Below are positions 33,802-42,171 of a stretch of DNA of 64,000 nucleotides, piece after piece; within the stretch, counting starts at the first letter, position 1; each line of letters starts with the position of its first letter. Location: contig JAHBSM010000010.1 in NCBI GenBank assembly GCA_019639115.1, positions 62,001 to 126,000 of the forward strand. The letters run 5' to 3'. The position numbers were made by a program, and so were the translations under genes. The stretch comes from Acidobacteriota bacterium (lineage in GTDB: Bacteria; Acidobacteriota; Blastocatellia; Pyrinomonadales; Pyrinomonadaceae). Under the pieces are notes generated by a model, which was given only the letters and a program-made list of their open reading frames with translations, was not told where the DNA came from and did no database searches.

Positions 33802-34866
33802 TTATAACCGAATTTCAGTATCGGTGCTTTTGCCGGCTGCAGCCGCAAGCCTTTTGACAACAGCATCGAACACCGTCGCGACCGGTATATCCATACAGAT
33901 CCAATTCGAGCACGTTCGCCGATGACAGTCTATTCGGCAGTTGATATCGGTTCTTTCGACGCAGATATCGTCGGGTGCGAGGCTGCCGTTGCGCCACCAT
34001 TCCGTCGGGCCAAAGATCCCGACTATGGGAGTTCCGGCGGCAATGGCCAGATGTGTCGGCCCGGTGTCGCCGCCTACATAGACCTGTGAGCGGCGTGCTA
34101 ATTCGTAAAAGGCTTTGAGGCCGGGATACTCGATCTTTACGCCGTTTCGGGTAGCCGAGGCGACCTTCTCGGCTAGGTCGCGCTCCGTCGGCCCGGCAAC
34201 GACAATTGGTTCGAGTCCGAGCTCGTCACGAAGCCGATCCGCAAGGCGACCAAAATTCTCGGCGGGCCAAAGCTTTGTGACCCAGCCACCGGCCGGGTTG
34301 AGCAACGCGATACGGTTGCCCGCATTCGAAATGATCGATGCGGCTTCGACCCGATCCGATCCTGAAGTTGATATGGGGAAATCAATAGGAAGCTCACCTA
34401 GATCGACTCCTATTGCAGCACCGGCGAGGGCCATGCTCTTCCTAATGACATGCATCTGCGGCCCAACCGCAAATCTTTCGCTGTAGAGGAATCTGGCGGC
34501 AGGCTCGCGCAACCCGGTTCGGTCATAGCCCGCCACACGTCCGGCTCCGGATGCCTTCGCAAGGACAGCTGACTTGATCAGGCCTTGCATATCGAGAGCT
34601 AGGTCATAACGGTGCCGTCGAATAGACCTGATCTGGCGGGAAAGATCCAGAAAGATATCCTCGATCCTGCGTCCGCCTTTTAGGCTGCGCGTATCGACCT
34701 CTATCAGGTCCTCGATCAGCGGGTTACCGCGAAGTATCTCAGCACTTTTCTTTTCGACGGCCCAGTAAATGGTCGAACCGGGCAAGGCGCTCTTGATCGC
34801 TGACAATGCGGGCAGCGTGTGGATGATATCGCCGATCGCTCCGAGCCTGACTATTAGAATGCGCAC
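33802..34866 (-). CDS. waaC: glycosyltransferase family 9, lipopolysaccharide heptosyltransferase I type
   Basis: Start chosen at GTG 34866, which gives the usual family beginning RILIVRLGAIGDIIHTLPAL; a TTG at 34884 is also in frame. 354 residues. GT9 blocks are DIIHTLPALSAIKSALPGSTIYWAVE, YDLALDMQGLIKSAVLAKAS, the donor-site GGDTGPTHLAIAAGTPIVGIFGPT near the end, and a C-terminal RTDINCRIDCHRRTCSNWICM cysteine cluster. Family members add L-glycero-D-manno-heptose to Kdo of the LPS inner core at the cytosolic face of the inner membrane. It supports an LPS-bearing outer membrane. Confidence 0.85.
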   Translation of the reverse strand: MRILIVRLGAIGDIIHTLPALSAIKSALPGSTIYWAVEKKSAEILRGNPLIEDLIEVDTRSLKGGRRIEDIFLDLSRQIRSIRRHRYDLALDMQGLIKSAVLAKASGAGRVAGYDRTGLREPAARFLYSERFAVGPQMHVIRKSMALAGAAIGVDLGELPIDFPISTSGSDRVEAASIISNAGNRIALLNPAGGWVTKLWPAENFGRLADRLRDELGLEPIVVAGPTERDLAEKVASATRNGVKIEYPGLKAFYELARRSQVYVGGDTGPTHLAIAAGTPIVGIFGPTEWWRNGSLAPDDICVERTDINCRIDCHRRTCSNWICMDIPVATVFDAVVKRLAAAAGKSTDTEIRL

Positions 34867-34891
34867 TGCGTCTATCGTAGTCAAAACAGCG

Positions 34892-34918
34892 AAAAAACGC
34901 GAAACGTTTACCGCTTCG
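34892..34918 (-). terminator. possible intrinsic terminator overlapping the S9 peptidase stop codon
   Basis: On the minus strand a 7-bp stem (CGAAGCG with CGTTTCG, one wobble pair) is followed closely by six T. The left arm contains the last codons of the peptidase gene, so the stem is partly covered by ribosomes at the stop codon. Confidence 0.45.
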
Positions 34919-36842
34919 GCCTTCCCATATGCCGGTCAAGAAAGTCAGCTACAAGCGGATAGAGGTCGAGCCGGTTCTTGAGTTTCGAGATGCCGTGCCC
35001 TTCGTCGTCATAGAGTTTATATTCGACCGGCGCTCCACGTTTCCTGAGCGCCGCAACGATCTGTTCCGCCTCGGTGTATGGGACCCGCGGGTCATTTTTT
35101 CCATGAATTACAAAAAGCGGGGTCCGTATCCTATCGACTCTGCCTAGCGGAGAGATGCGTCGGAGGAACTCGATATCGCGATCGAGCCGCCCATATTCGA
35201 CCTCCCGCTGCCGGCGTCGGTAACCGGAGGTATTCTTAAGGAACGTTTCCCAGTTCACGATCCCGACAGTGTTGACGGCAGCGGCCCAAAGGTCCGGATA
35301 TAGAGTAATTGCCGCCATGGTCATATATCCGCCGTAGCTGCCGCCCATCACCGCGATCCTCTGCCGGTCAGCATTTCCGCGTGTAACGAGCCACGAATGG
35401 CCCGCAGCAATGTCCTTAACCGAGTCTTCGCGTTTTTCGACGTCGTCGAGATGCGTGTAGGTCTTGCCGTAACCGGTCGAGCCTCGCACGTTAGGATCGA
35501 GTATCGCGTAACCGCGTGACAAAAAATATTGGAACAGCGGACTAAAGCCAGGCCGTGATTGCCCCTCCGGCCCGCCGTGGATATTGACGATTACGGGTAA
35601 TTTTGCCGTCTTCGACCTGGATGGCGTGCGGTAATACCATGCCGGTATCTCTAGCCCGTCAAACGTTTTATATTTGACCAATTCAGGCGTGACGAACGTG
35701 CCCGGGTCAATTCCCGCCCGATCGCTACGCGTCAGTTGCGTGAGCTTCCTGGTCACGACGTCATATATCCAGACATCACTGTTTTGCCGCGGCGAGGAGA
35801 ACGAGAAGGCGAGTTTCGTCTGGTCAGCGTTGAATTCCAGACCGCCAACTATACCGCGGGCCGGCAGTTCTATCTTGGTAGCTGTCGGTTTGAAAAATGT
35901 CACGAGCGGCTTGCCGTCGGTCTCGATACCCCTGAGGAATAGTTCCGAATAACCCTCGCGATTGATGGCATAGGCGAACATTCCCGCGTTCGGCGGAAGC
36001 TCGATGCTGCTGACGTCCCAAGCCGTTTCATCCAGCACACGCATCTCCCGGTTCGCATCGCTCCAATCAGACGAATTAGCGGCGTTGCGAAGCCGCATGT
36101 TCGTGAGCGAGACGAACTCACGCTTGTCGTTCTGTGCAAGCAAGAGCGATTTGCCGTCGGGGAGAAACCCGACGCTGCCAAACTCGGCCGGGCCTTCGTG
36201 CGGTGTCAGCAGCGTTTCGCGCTTCGCCTTAAGATCGTAGAGATATAAATTGTTGTCAAGGCTCAATTCGCCGCCTGATCGCGAGATGATCAACTTGCTG
36301 CCTTCGGGGCCGAGCGCGAGCGCCGAATTATCGGCGTCAGACTGAAATAGCAGAGTTTCCTTTCCAGAGCCTAGGTCGAGCGCGTAAATGTCGAAGTAGT
36401 TACGGTTTCGCTTGTTTGACGAATACACCGCCACGTCGCCGTCGGCCGAAAGCAGGCCGAAATTGTGCCGAACACCGGGTTCCTCGAGGATCGCTTTCAT
36501 GCCGGTCCCATTGGGCTCGATCGTATAAAATTGCGTGTTCTCGTCACCGCCTTTCGCTTTGCCGAATAGCAGCCGTCCGCTTGGAAGCCACTTGACGAAA
36601 CTTACGTTATCTTCAAGGTCAGTTACTCGGGAAGGTGAGCCGCCGCCCGAATTTATCTTCCAGATCTGCGTTGTTCCGGTCTGGTTCGATAAATAGGCTA
36701 TTTCCTTACCGTTCGGCGAAAATACCGGACTGGCGGCGCTCTTGATATTCAGATACTGCTCGATCGAATACCGCTGAGCGGGCACGCCCACGTGAGCTAG
36801 AAATACGAATGCGACCAAGGCCGGTAGGATCCTAATCAACAT
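34908..36842 (-). CDS. secreted S9 family serine peptidase (acylaminoacyl-peptidase/POP type)
   Basis: Start chosen at ATG 36842 (MLIRILPALVAFVFLAHVGV, signal peptide); the frame opens at 36881 over the stop of the upstream gene. 644 residues. A beta-propeller (VFSPNGKEIAYLSNQTGTTQIW, LSADGDVAVYSSNKRN, LGPEGSKLIISRSGG) precedes the hydrolase domain with nucleophile Ser502 in GGSYGGYMTM, Asp in HGKNDPRVPYTEAEQ and His in DDEGHGISK. VNIHGGPEGQSRPGFSPLFQ is the oxyanion strand. It cleaves short peptides outside the cytosol. It sits 8 bases after the NTF2-like gene and differs in subgroup from the DPP4 copy at 7.6-9.8 kb. Confidence 0.88.
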   Translation of the reverse strand: MLIRILPALVAFVFLAHVGVPAQRYSIEQYLNIKSAASPVFSPNGKEIAYLSNQTGTTQIWKINSGGGSPSRVTDLEDNVSFVKWLPSGRLLFGKAKGGDENTQFYTIEPNGTGMKAILEEPGVRHNFGLLSADGDVAVYSSNKRNRNYFDIYALDLGSGKETLLFQSDADNSALALGPEGSKLIISRSGGELSLDNNLYLYDLKAKRETLLTPHEGPAEFGSVGFLPDGKSLLLAQNDKREFVSLTNMRLRNAANSSDWSDANREMRVLDETAWDVSSIELPPNAGMFAYAINREGYSELFLRGIETDGKPLVTFFKPTATKIELPARGIVGGLEFNADQTKLAFSFSSPRQNSDVWIYDVVTRKLTQLTRSDRAGIDPGTFVTPELVKYKTFDGLEIPAWYYRTPSRSKTAKLPVIVNIHGGPEGQSRPGFSPLFQYFLSRGYAILDPNVRGSTGYGKTYTHLDDVEKREDSVKDIAAGHSWLVTRGNADRQRIAVMGGSYGGYMTMAAITLYPDLWAAAVNTVGIVNWETFLKNTSGYRRRQREVEYGRLDRDIEFLRRISPLGRVDRIRTPLFVIHGKNDPRVPYTEAEQIVAALRKRGAPVEYKLYDDEGHGISKLKNRLDLYPLVADFLDRHMGRPKR

Positions 36843-36850
36843 AATGCGTC

Positions 36851-37279
36851 TTAACTTGTGTGATCGATGATGATACGCCAACCTTCTTTGAACCGTTTGA
36901 ATGTGAGCGTAAACTTTCCGTTTGGTTCGTCTGAGTCGCGTTTGAGAGCCCAGCTCCCCAGAACTACCGCCGCATCTTTGCCAAGCAGTGTGACCTCAAG
37001 CCCGGAAAAGGTGAGCACGCCCATTTTGGCCCGCGTGTCATAGCTTTTCTTGTATCGGTCCAGAGTCTGCTGCCAACCGCGAGTAACCGTAGTGCCGGAG
37101 AGGAACGTGAGCTTGTCAGACCGCCAATATCCGGCCATGAAGCCCTCAATATCTCCTCGATTCCACGCAGCGACTTGTTCGTCCATCACCTTGCGGATAT
37201 CCGCTTCGGCCTGGGAATACTGAGCTTGAATGCCGTGTGAAGCGGAAAGTACGAACGCTAGTATCAGAACGAGTTTCAT
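36851..37279 (-). CDS. secreted NTF2-like (DUF4440/SnoaL) protein
   Basis: 142 residues with a short signal peptide (MKLVLILAFVLSASHGIQA). The rest is a small cone-shaped NTF2-like domain: helix ADIRKVMDEQVAAWNRGDIEGFMAGYW, KLTFLSGTTVTRGWQQTLDRYKKSY, and strands VLTFSGLEVTLLGKDAAVVLGSWAL and KFTLTFKRFKEGWRIIIDHTS. This matches the DUF4440 type, with DHTS at the end as in many secreted copies. No enzymatic residues are evident. It is in a minus-strand pair with the S9 peptidase that follows. Confidence 0.78.
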   Translation of the reverse strand: MKLVLILAFVLSASHGIQAQYSQAEADIRKVMDEQVAAWNRGDIEGFMAGYWRSDKLTFLSGTTVTRGWQQTLDRYKKSYDTRAKMGVLTFSGLEVTLLGKDAAVVLGSWALKRDSDEPNGKFTLTFKRFKEGWRIIIDHTS

Positions 37280-37297
37280 ATCTCATGACCGGTTTGG

Positions 37298-37327
37298 CGG
37301 CCGAATGCAAAGGATCACATTCGGCCG
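37298..37327. repeat. perfect 10-bp inverted repeat (CGGCCGAATG / CATTCGGCCG)
   Basis: Arms at 37298-37307 and 37318-37327 with a 10-base loop, between the stop of the peptidoglycan-binding gene and the start of the NTF2-like gene. There is no T tract, so it could be a factor-dependent terminator, an mRNA-stabilising hairpin or an operator for the downstream pair. Confidence 0.6.
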
Positions 37328-37353
37328 AGTATCAGAGGTTCAATATCGGCTGG

Positions 37354-38019
37354 TCAATTTGACGATCCGGAAAGCTGTTCCTTTTGCTTTTCGGTCAATT
37401 CCACTCCTGCCTTTTTGAGCGTCTCTGCGTTGATGCCGCCGGTGGCCTTAAGTCCGCTAGTCTCCTGGAACTTTTTGACAGCATCTTTTAGTTCCGGCGT
37501 CCGCGTTCCGTCTGCCGCCCCCGAATAGAGCTTCAATTCGATCAATTTCTTTTGCAGAGCTTGGATCTGTTCCTTTGTAGCCCGGAACGGAGCGCTCCGC
37601 TTGGGGCGGTCGCCGGGATCTGACTTGCCCGATCCCGAGTTGCTCTTTGCAGGTTTCTCGTCCGAGCCCGATGCGTAAGACCTCGGATCGACAGGGATCG
37701 CTTTTTGCGTATCGGTCAGGGCAACGCCGAATTTCTCAAGGGTCGCACGATTCAGCGTGCCTGTCTGTTTGAGGCCATTCTGACCTTGAAATTCTCGAAT
37801 ACCGGCGCGCGTGCCTTCGTCATATTTGCCTGAAGCCTCGCCGGTGTAGAGCTTCTTATCGATCAATATCTTCTGAACCTGAGCGATCTGATCCTTGGTC
37901 GGACGAAACACAGGGCCGCGTTTTGGCTTCTCGGATTGATCGCCTGAGGCAGTACCTTGGGCAGCAGCGATACCGAAAAGGAAAAGGACCGCAATTGCGG
38001 CGACGGATAGTTTTCTCAT
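37354..38019 (-). CDS. secreted protein with two peptidoglycan-binding-like repeats
   Basis: Start chosen at ATG 38019 (MRKLSVAAIAVLFLFGIAAA, signal peptide), with GAGGAA 8 bases upstream. 221 residues. Two homologous modules of about 60 residues each begin FRPTKDQIAQVQKILIDKKLYTGEASGKYD and FRATKEQIQALQKKLIELKLYSGAADGTRT; both end in a Leu-xx-AGV/FGVxLT helix. This is the PG_binding_1 three-helix fold. A Ser/Lys/Gly/Asp-rich linker joins them. No catalytic domain is present, so the protein is likely a small periplasmic adaptor bound to the cell wall. A good promoter with an inverted repeat lies upstream. Confidence 0.75.
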   Translation of the reverse strand: MRKLSVAAIAVLFLFGIAAAQGTASGDQSEKPKRGPVFRPTKDQIAQVQKILIDKKLYTGEASGKYDEGTRAGIREFQGQNGLKQTGTLNRATLEKFGVALTDTQKAIPVDPRSYASGSDEKPAKSNSGSGKSDPGDRPKRSAPFRATKEQIQALQKKLIELKLYSGAADGTRTPELKDAVKKFQETSGLKATGGINAETLKKAGVELTEKQKEQLSGSSN

Positions 38020-38124
38020 CTGGTTTTCCTCATTGAAAGAAATTGGATTCTGGTGACGGCAGGGCACACAAAGAGCGACATTTTCAGCAGCTTAAGAGCA
38101 CCTTCGTCAGAGTTATCGGGATTA

Positions 38125-38160
38125 CGTGGAAAGTATCCACGCAATCGGACGGTGTGTCAA
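38125..38160 (-). promoter_or_regulatory. promoter with inverted repeat over the -10, for the peptidoglycan-binding gene
   Basis: On the minus strand TTGACA (38160-38155) is 17 bases from GATACT (38137-38132). The inverted repeat CGTGGA-N5-TCCACG (38125-38130, 38136-38141) straddles the -10, as expected of a repressor site. The leader would be about 105 bases. Confidence 0.5.
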
Positions 38161-38235
38161 GGATTTTTCGGGCTTTGACCGCGCCTACAACCATACAAGA
38201 CAAGGCAATAGATCACTTCTCTGCCTCGTCCGGAG

Positions 38236-38264
38236 TTGCTGAATGAGCGTTCATTCAGTATAAT
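38236..38264 (+). promoter_or_regulatory. fad operon promoter with FadR-type palindrome between -35 and -10
   Basis: TATAAT (38259-38264) is a perfect -10 and lies 17 bases after TTGCTG (38236-38241). The spacer is almost filled by the palindrome CTGAATGA-N4-TCATTCAG (38239-38258). This agrees with the consensus of the Bacillus TetR-family regulator FadR (TGAATGA-N4-TCATTCA), which represses beta-oxidation genes until long-chain acyl-CoA is present. Repression by steric block is expected. The start codon is 40 bases downstream of the -10. Confidence 0.8.
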
Positions 38265-38303
38265 TCTTGCCACACGACCGTATAGTTAGACCAGAGATGA
38301 TAA

Positions 38304-40679
38304 ATGGATATGATCATTAAAAAGGCCGCAGTGCTCGGGGCGGGAACCATGGGAGCCGGTATCGCAGCTCATCTTGCAAATGCCGGAATCCCTGTGCTTC
38401 TCCTCGACATCGCGCCGCAAGACGAAAGCGTAGCGGACAAGAACCAGATAGTAAATTCGCTTTTTGAAGCGGCTAAGAAGTTGAAGCCTGCGCCATTCAT
38501 GCTGGCTGACAATGCCAAGCTGATCACGACGGGCAACTTCACCGACGATCTGGCGAAGATCAAGGATTGTGATCTCGTGATCGAGGCCGTCGTCGAAAAC
38601 CTAGAGATCAAGCACAAGCTATACGCCGAGGTCGAAAAGCATCGCAAGCCCGGAGCCGTGATAGCCTCGAACACTAGCGGCATCCCTATCGACTCGATCG
38701 CTGAACCGTTTTCGGACGACTTCAAGAAGCACTTCGTTGGCATACATTTCTTTAATCCGCCGCGTTATATGAAGCTCGTCGAGGTCATTCCCGGCAGCAA
38801 AACAAGCGGCGAGATCGCGTGTAAGGTTTCCGGATTTCTCGATCAGCGTTTAGGCAAGGGCGTTGTGCCGGCAAAAGACCGGCCGAATTTCATCGCAAAT
38901 CGAATCGGCGTTTTCGGAATGATGGCGACGATCCACGAAATGATCGCGATGGGCTTTACGCCGACCGAGGTCGATCAGATGACGGGCAAGGCTATCGGCC
39001 ATGCGAAATCGGCGACGTTCCGCACGAGCGACCTCGTGGGCTTGGATGTGACGGCGCATGTCACCAACAATCTCTATCCTGCTGTACCCGATGACGAGGA
39101 CCGAGACGTATTCAAGCTTCCGGAGCTGATCCAAACGCTGCTCGATAAGAAACTTCTAGGCGACAAAACAGGCGGCGGCTTTTTTAAGAAAGGAAAGGAT
39201 GATGAGGGCAAACGCATCATACTTGAACTTGATCTGAACACCTTTGAATATAAGCCGCAGGAGAAAACAAAATTCCCGTCGCTCGACGCCGCGAAGCAGA
39301 TCGAGGACACAACGAAACGCGTGAAACAGCTCGTTTGGGGAGAAGATCGCGTCGGTGAATTCCTGTGGAAAACACACTCACGCGTGTCGCGTTACGCAGC
39401 GAATCGCATCCCTGAGATCGCGGATACGATCGTCGAGATCGACAATGCCATTAAATGGGGCTTCGGCTGGGATATCGGCGTTTTCGAAGCGTGGGACGCG
39501 ATCGGCGTCTCGGAATCTGTCGAGCGAATGCGTATGGAAGGCCAGCCTGTGCCGGCAAATGTCGAGGCGATGCTGGCGAGTGGTGCTCTGGCTTTCTACA
39601 AACATGAGAACGGCGAGCATTACTATTACGACCTCGTAAATGGCGGGTATAAGCCCGTTCCCGCACGGCCCGGTGTTCTGATATTGAAAGACGTCAAAGA
39701 CCGTACGGGCGTCATCAAGACAAATCCGGGAGCTTCGCTGATAGACCTCGGCGATGGTGTGGCGTGTCTGGAGTTTCACTCGAAGATGAACTCCATCGGC
39801 GGCGACACGGTCGCGATGATGAACTTCGCGATCGACGAAGTGGAGAAGAACTTCGAAGGGCTTGTCGTCGGCAACCAGGGCGGCAATTTCTCGGCCGGTG
39901 CGAACATCATGATGTTGTTGCTTGCTGCTCAGGAAGAAGAGTGGGACGACATCAATATGATGGTGCGTGCATTGCAAAACGCCGTGATGCGACTGCGATA
40001 CTCGGCAAAGCCTGTCGTAACTGCGCCTTACGGATTGACGCTCGGCGGCGGCTGCGAGATCGCCATGCACGGTAATAAGGTTCGTGCGGCGGGCGAGACC
40101 TACATCGGGCTCGTCGAGGTCGGCGTTGGCGTGATCCCGGCCGGCTGTGGAACGAAAGAGATGACGATGCGTTCGATGGATGCTTGGGCAAAGGCTCCGG
40201 ATTCAGACCCGCTAACGTTTCTAAAGAAGACCTTCGAGACCATAGGAATGGGGAAGGTCGCGACATCGGCTCAGGAAGGTCGTGCTTTCGGATTTCTTCG
40301 GGATGGTGATGCCATCTCGATGAATGGCGATCGGCTGATCCAGGATGCAAAGCAAGAGGTGCTGAACCTAGCTTCGTCCGGATACGTTCGGCCGGTAGAA
40401 AGGACGGACATACCGGTATTTGGCGAGGCAGTCGAATCGGCGATGAAGCTGGCCCTGCATATGATGAAACGCGGCGGATTCATCTCTGATCATGACGAAC
40501 TGATCGGCCGCAAACTCGCGCACATCATGGCCGGCGGAACGATAAATCACAGGACGGAAGTCTCCGAACGTTATCTGCTCGACCTTGAACGCGAGGCTTT
40601 TGTCTCGCTCTGCGGTGAGCGAAAAACGCAGGAACGCATCGCGGCTATGCTGAAAACTGGCAAGCCGCTCAGGAACTGA
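38304..40679 (+). CDS. fadN: 3-hydroxyacyl-CoA dehydrogenase / enoyl-CoA hydratase (FadN type)
   Basis: 791 residues; ATG 38304 or ATG 38310 could start it (MDMIIKKAAVLGAGTMGAGI). The N-terminal half is the NAD-dependent dehydrogenase: VLGAGTMGAGIAAHLANAG, CDLVIEAVVENLEIK, ASNTSGIPIDSIAE, GIHFFNPPRYMKLVEVI and the helical DRPNFIANRIGVF domain. The C-terminal half is a crotonase (ACLEFHSKMNSIGGDTVAMM, NFSAGANIMMLL, PYGLTLGGGCEIAMHG). This dehydrogenase-first order matches Bacillus FadN, not E. coli FadB. It catalyses hydration and oxidation of enoyl-CoA in beta-oxidation. It heads a long operon controlled by the palindrome upstream. Confidence 0.92.
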   Translation: MDMIIKKAAVLGAGTMGAGIAAHLANAGIPVLLLDIAPQDESVADKNQIVNSLFEAAKKLKPAPFMLADNAKLITTGNFTDDLAKIKDCDLVIEAVVENLEIKHKLYAEVEKHRKPGAVIASNTSGIPIDSIAEPFSDDFKKHFVGIHFFNPPRYMKLVEVIPGSKTSGEIACKVSGFLDQRLGKGVVPAKDRPNFIANRIGVFGMMATIHEMIAMGFTPTEVDQMTGKAIGHAKSATFRTSDLVGLDVTAHVTNNLYPAVPDDEDRDVFKLPELIQTLLDKKLLGDKTGGGFFKKGKDDEGKRIILELDLNTFEYKPQEKTKFPSLDAAKQIEDTTKRVKQLVWGEDRVGEFLWKTHSRVSRYAANRIPEIADTIVEIDNAIKWGFGWDIGVFEAWDAIGVSESVERMRMEGQPVPANVEAMLASGALAFYKHENGEHYYYDLVNGGYKPVPARPGVLILKDVKDRTGVIKTNPGASLIDLGDGVACLEFHSKMNSIGGDTVAMMNFAIDEVEKNFEGLVVGNQGGNFSAGANIMMLLLAAQEEEWDDINMMVRALQNAVMRLRYSAKPVVTAPYGLTLGGGCEIAMHGNKVRAAGETYIGLVEVGVGVIPAGCGTKEMTMRSMDAWAKAPDSDPLTFLKKTFETIGMGKVATSAQEGRAFGFLRDGDAISMNGDRLIQDAKQEVLNLASSGYVRPVERTDIPVFGEAVESAMKLALHMMKRGGFISDHDELIGRKLAHIMAGGTINHRTEVSERYLLDLEREAFVSLCGERKTQERIAAMLKTGKPLRN

Positions 40680-40680
40680 C

Positions 40681-41076
40681 ATGCGAAACGAATTGAGAGT
40701 GAACCAATTGTCGGACGAGGCATTCAAATGGTACTTAGGCTATCTTGAGGCGATCGACTCGACCGACATTGACAGATACGGCGAATATTTGGCGGACGAC
40801 TGCGAATTTCAGTTCGGCAATCAACCGAAGGTCGTAGGCAAACAGAATATCATCGATGGTTTGTCTCAGTTTTGGCAGTCGTATAACGGCGAAGAGCATG
40901 TGTTGCAGAATATTTTTGGAACAGACGAGCACTTTGTGCTGGAGGCTTTGAATATATTCCACAGGCACGACGGCACCAGCGTGACTTGTCCCGCAGTTGC
41001 CATCACTGAAAGAAACAAGCAAGGCGAGGTTACATCAATAAGAGTTTTCATCGACATAAAACCGCTTTATGAATGA
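40681..41076 (+). CDS. NTF2-like (SnoaL) protein in fad operon
   Basis: 131 residues, starting 1 base after the fadN stop. The SnoaL/NTF2-like fold is suggested by the helix SDEAFKWYLGYLEAIDSTDIDRYGEYL, then DDCEFQFGNQPKVVGKQNIIDGLSQFW and strands VLQNIFGTDEHFVLEALNIFHR and VAITERNKQGEVTSIRVFIDIKPLYE. The ending resembles limonene-epoxide-hydrolase/ketosteroid-isomerase-like small enzymes, but the catalytic residues are not certain. No signal peptide, so it is cytosolic. Function unknown; its place suggests a link to acyl-CoA metabolism or simply co-expression. Confidence 0.72.
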   Translation: MRNELRVNQLSDEAFKWYLGYLEAIDSTDIDRYGEYLADDCEFQFGNQPKVVGKQNIIDGLSQFWQSYNGEEHVLQNIFGTDEHFVLEALNIFHRHDGTSVTCPAVAITERNKQGEVTSIRVFIDIKPLYE

Positions 41077-41617
41077 TCGCGATGAGATCGTCCTGGATCT
41101 AACGAATGTCGTCGATGAGGCGAGAGCTGCATTTGATCGGCTTTCCTGCGATCAATTGAATTGGAAGCCTTCGCAAGATGGTTGGAGCGTAGCTCAATGT
41201 TTGGATCATATCCGTTTGACCAACGAGCAACTGACCGCCGAGATCGAAAGAAAAATTGCGGGCGAAACGAATTCCTTTTGGGAGAGTTGGTCGCCATTTT
41301 CGGGCTATCTTGGTGGATTTTTGTTGAAAAGTATGAAAGCGGACGGTAGGAAGTTCAAAGCGCCGTCCGAAACGATCGTTCCGCCGAGCGATCTTCCCGG
41401 CGATATCGTCGATCGGTTCGGCGCAAATATCGCAGACGTCAAAGACGTTGTAGAACGTGCGAAGGTGCTCGACCCCAAGCGGACCGTACTTACTTCGCCA
41501 TTTATGCCGATGATGACATACAGGCTGGATGACGCACTTGCGATCATCGCTGAGCATACAAAACGACACATACGCCAAGCTAAACGGGTGCTTGAAACCG
41601 AGGGTTTCCCGAGATGA
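41069..41617 (+). CDS. DinB-like putative metal-dependent hydrolase/thiol transferase
   Basis: 182 residues, overlapping the previous gene by 8 bases. DinB four-helix-bundle features: AAFDRLSCDQLNWKPSQDGWSVAQCLDHI with metal ligand His47, and a C-terminal helix containing His163 and His167 (EHTKRHIRQAKRV). These three histidines form the metal site of the DinB/YfiT superfamily. Members include bacillithiol S-transferases and mycothiol-dependent enzymes; many respond to DNA damage. The activity of this one cannot be predicted. Its stop overlaps the start of the alkylation-repair glycosylase gene (ATGA). Confidence 0.8.
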   Translation: MNDRDEIVLDLTNVVDEARAAFDRLSCDQLNWKPSQDGWSVAQCLDHIRLTNEQLTAEIERKIAGETNSFWESWSPFSGYLGGFLLKSMKADGRKFKAPSETIVPPSDLPGDIVDRFGANIADVKDVVERAKVLDPKRTVLTSPFMPMMTYRLDDALAIIAEHTKRHIRQAKRVLETEGFPR

Positions 41618-42171
41618 AGCGTTGCGGATGGGCGAGGAACGATCTGGCGATTGCGTATCACGACGCAGAGTGGGGCGTACCGCAGCACGACGATCGAGTG
41701 CTCTTTGAATTTCTGATCCTCGAAGGTGCACAGGCCGGCCTGAGCTGGGAAACGGTGCTGGCGAAACGCGAGAATTACCGAAAGGCTTTCGATGAATTCG
41801 ACCCGGTAAAAGTGGCTCGCTATTCGGAAGCGAAGCAGGCGAAGCTGCTACTGAATACAGGGCTGATACGCAACCGGTTGAAGATCGCGTCGTCGGTGCG
41901 GAATGCCAAGGCGTTTCTTTCCGTTCAGAAAGAATTTGGTTCATTCGATGCTTACATCTGGACGTTCGTTGAAGGAAAGCCAATCGATGGAAAAAGAAAG
42001 ACGCTCGGCGATGTACCGTCGAAAATTGATATTTCCGACGCGATGTCGAAGGACCTAAAGAAACGCGGCTTCAACTTCGTCGGCTCGACCATCATGTATG
42101 CCTATATGCAGGCGTGCGGGCTGGTCAATGATCATGAGGAGACGTGCTTCAGATATAGAGAATGTCGGTAG
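41614..42171 (+). CDS. tag: DNA-3-methyladenine glycosylase I
   Basis: 185 residues. Tag landmarks: KRCGWARNDLAIAYHDAEWG with the substrate-binding region, HDDRVLFEFLILEGAQAGLSWETVL, RLKIASSVRNAKAFL, SFDAYIWTFVEG, SDAMSKDLKKRGFNFVGSTIMYAYMQACGLVNDHEETCFR. Cys and His residues near both ends (RCGW, NDHEETC) form the structural zinc site of the family. The enzyme removes 3-methyladenine from alkylated DNA. It is embedded in the beta-oxidation operon, with start and stop overlapping its neighbours (ATGA upstream, 10 bases downstream). Confidence 0.93.
   Translation: MKRCGWARNDLAIAYHDAEWGVPQHDDRVLFEFLILEGAQAGLSWETVLAKRENYRKAFDEFDPVKVARYSEAKQAKLLLNTGLIRNRLKIASSVRNAKAFLSVQKEFGSFDAYIWTFVEGKPIDGKRKTLGDVPSKIDISDAMSKDLKKRGFNFVGSTIMYAYMQACGLVNDHEETCFRYRECR

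Noticed and set aside
41099..41983. 294-codon open frame on the minus strand
   Set aside because: It is antisense to the DinB-like and tag genes, and its sequence is arginine-rich shadow translation.
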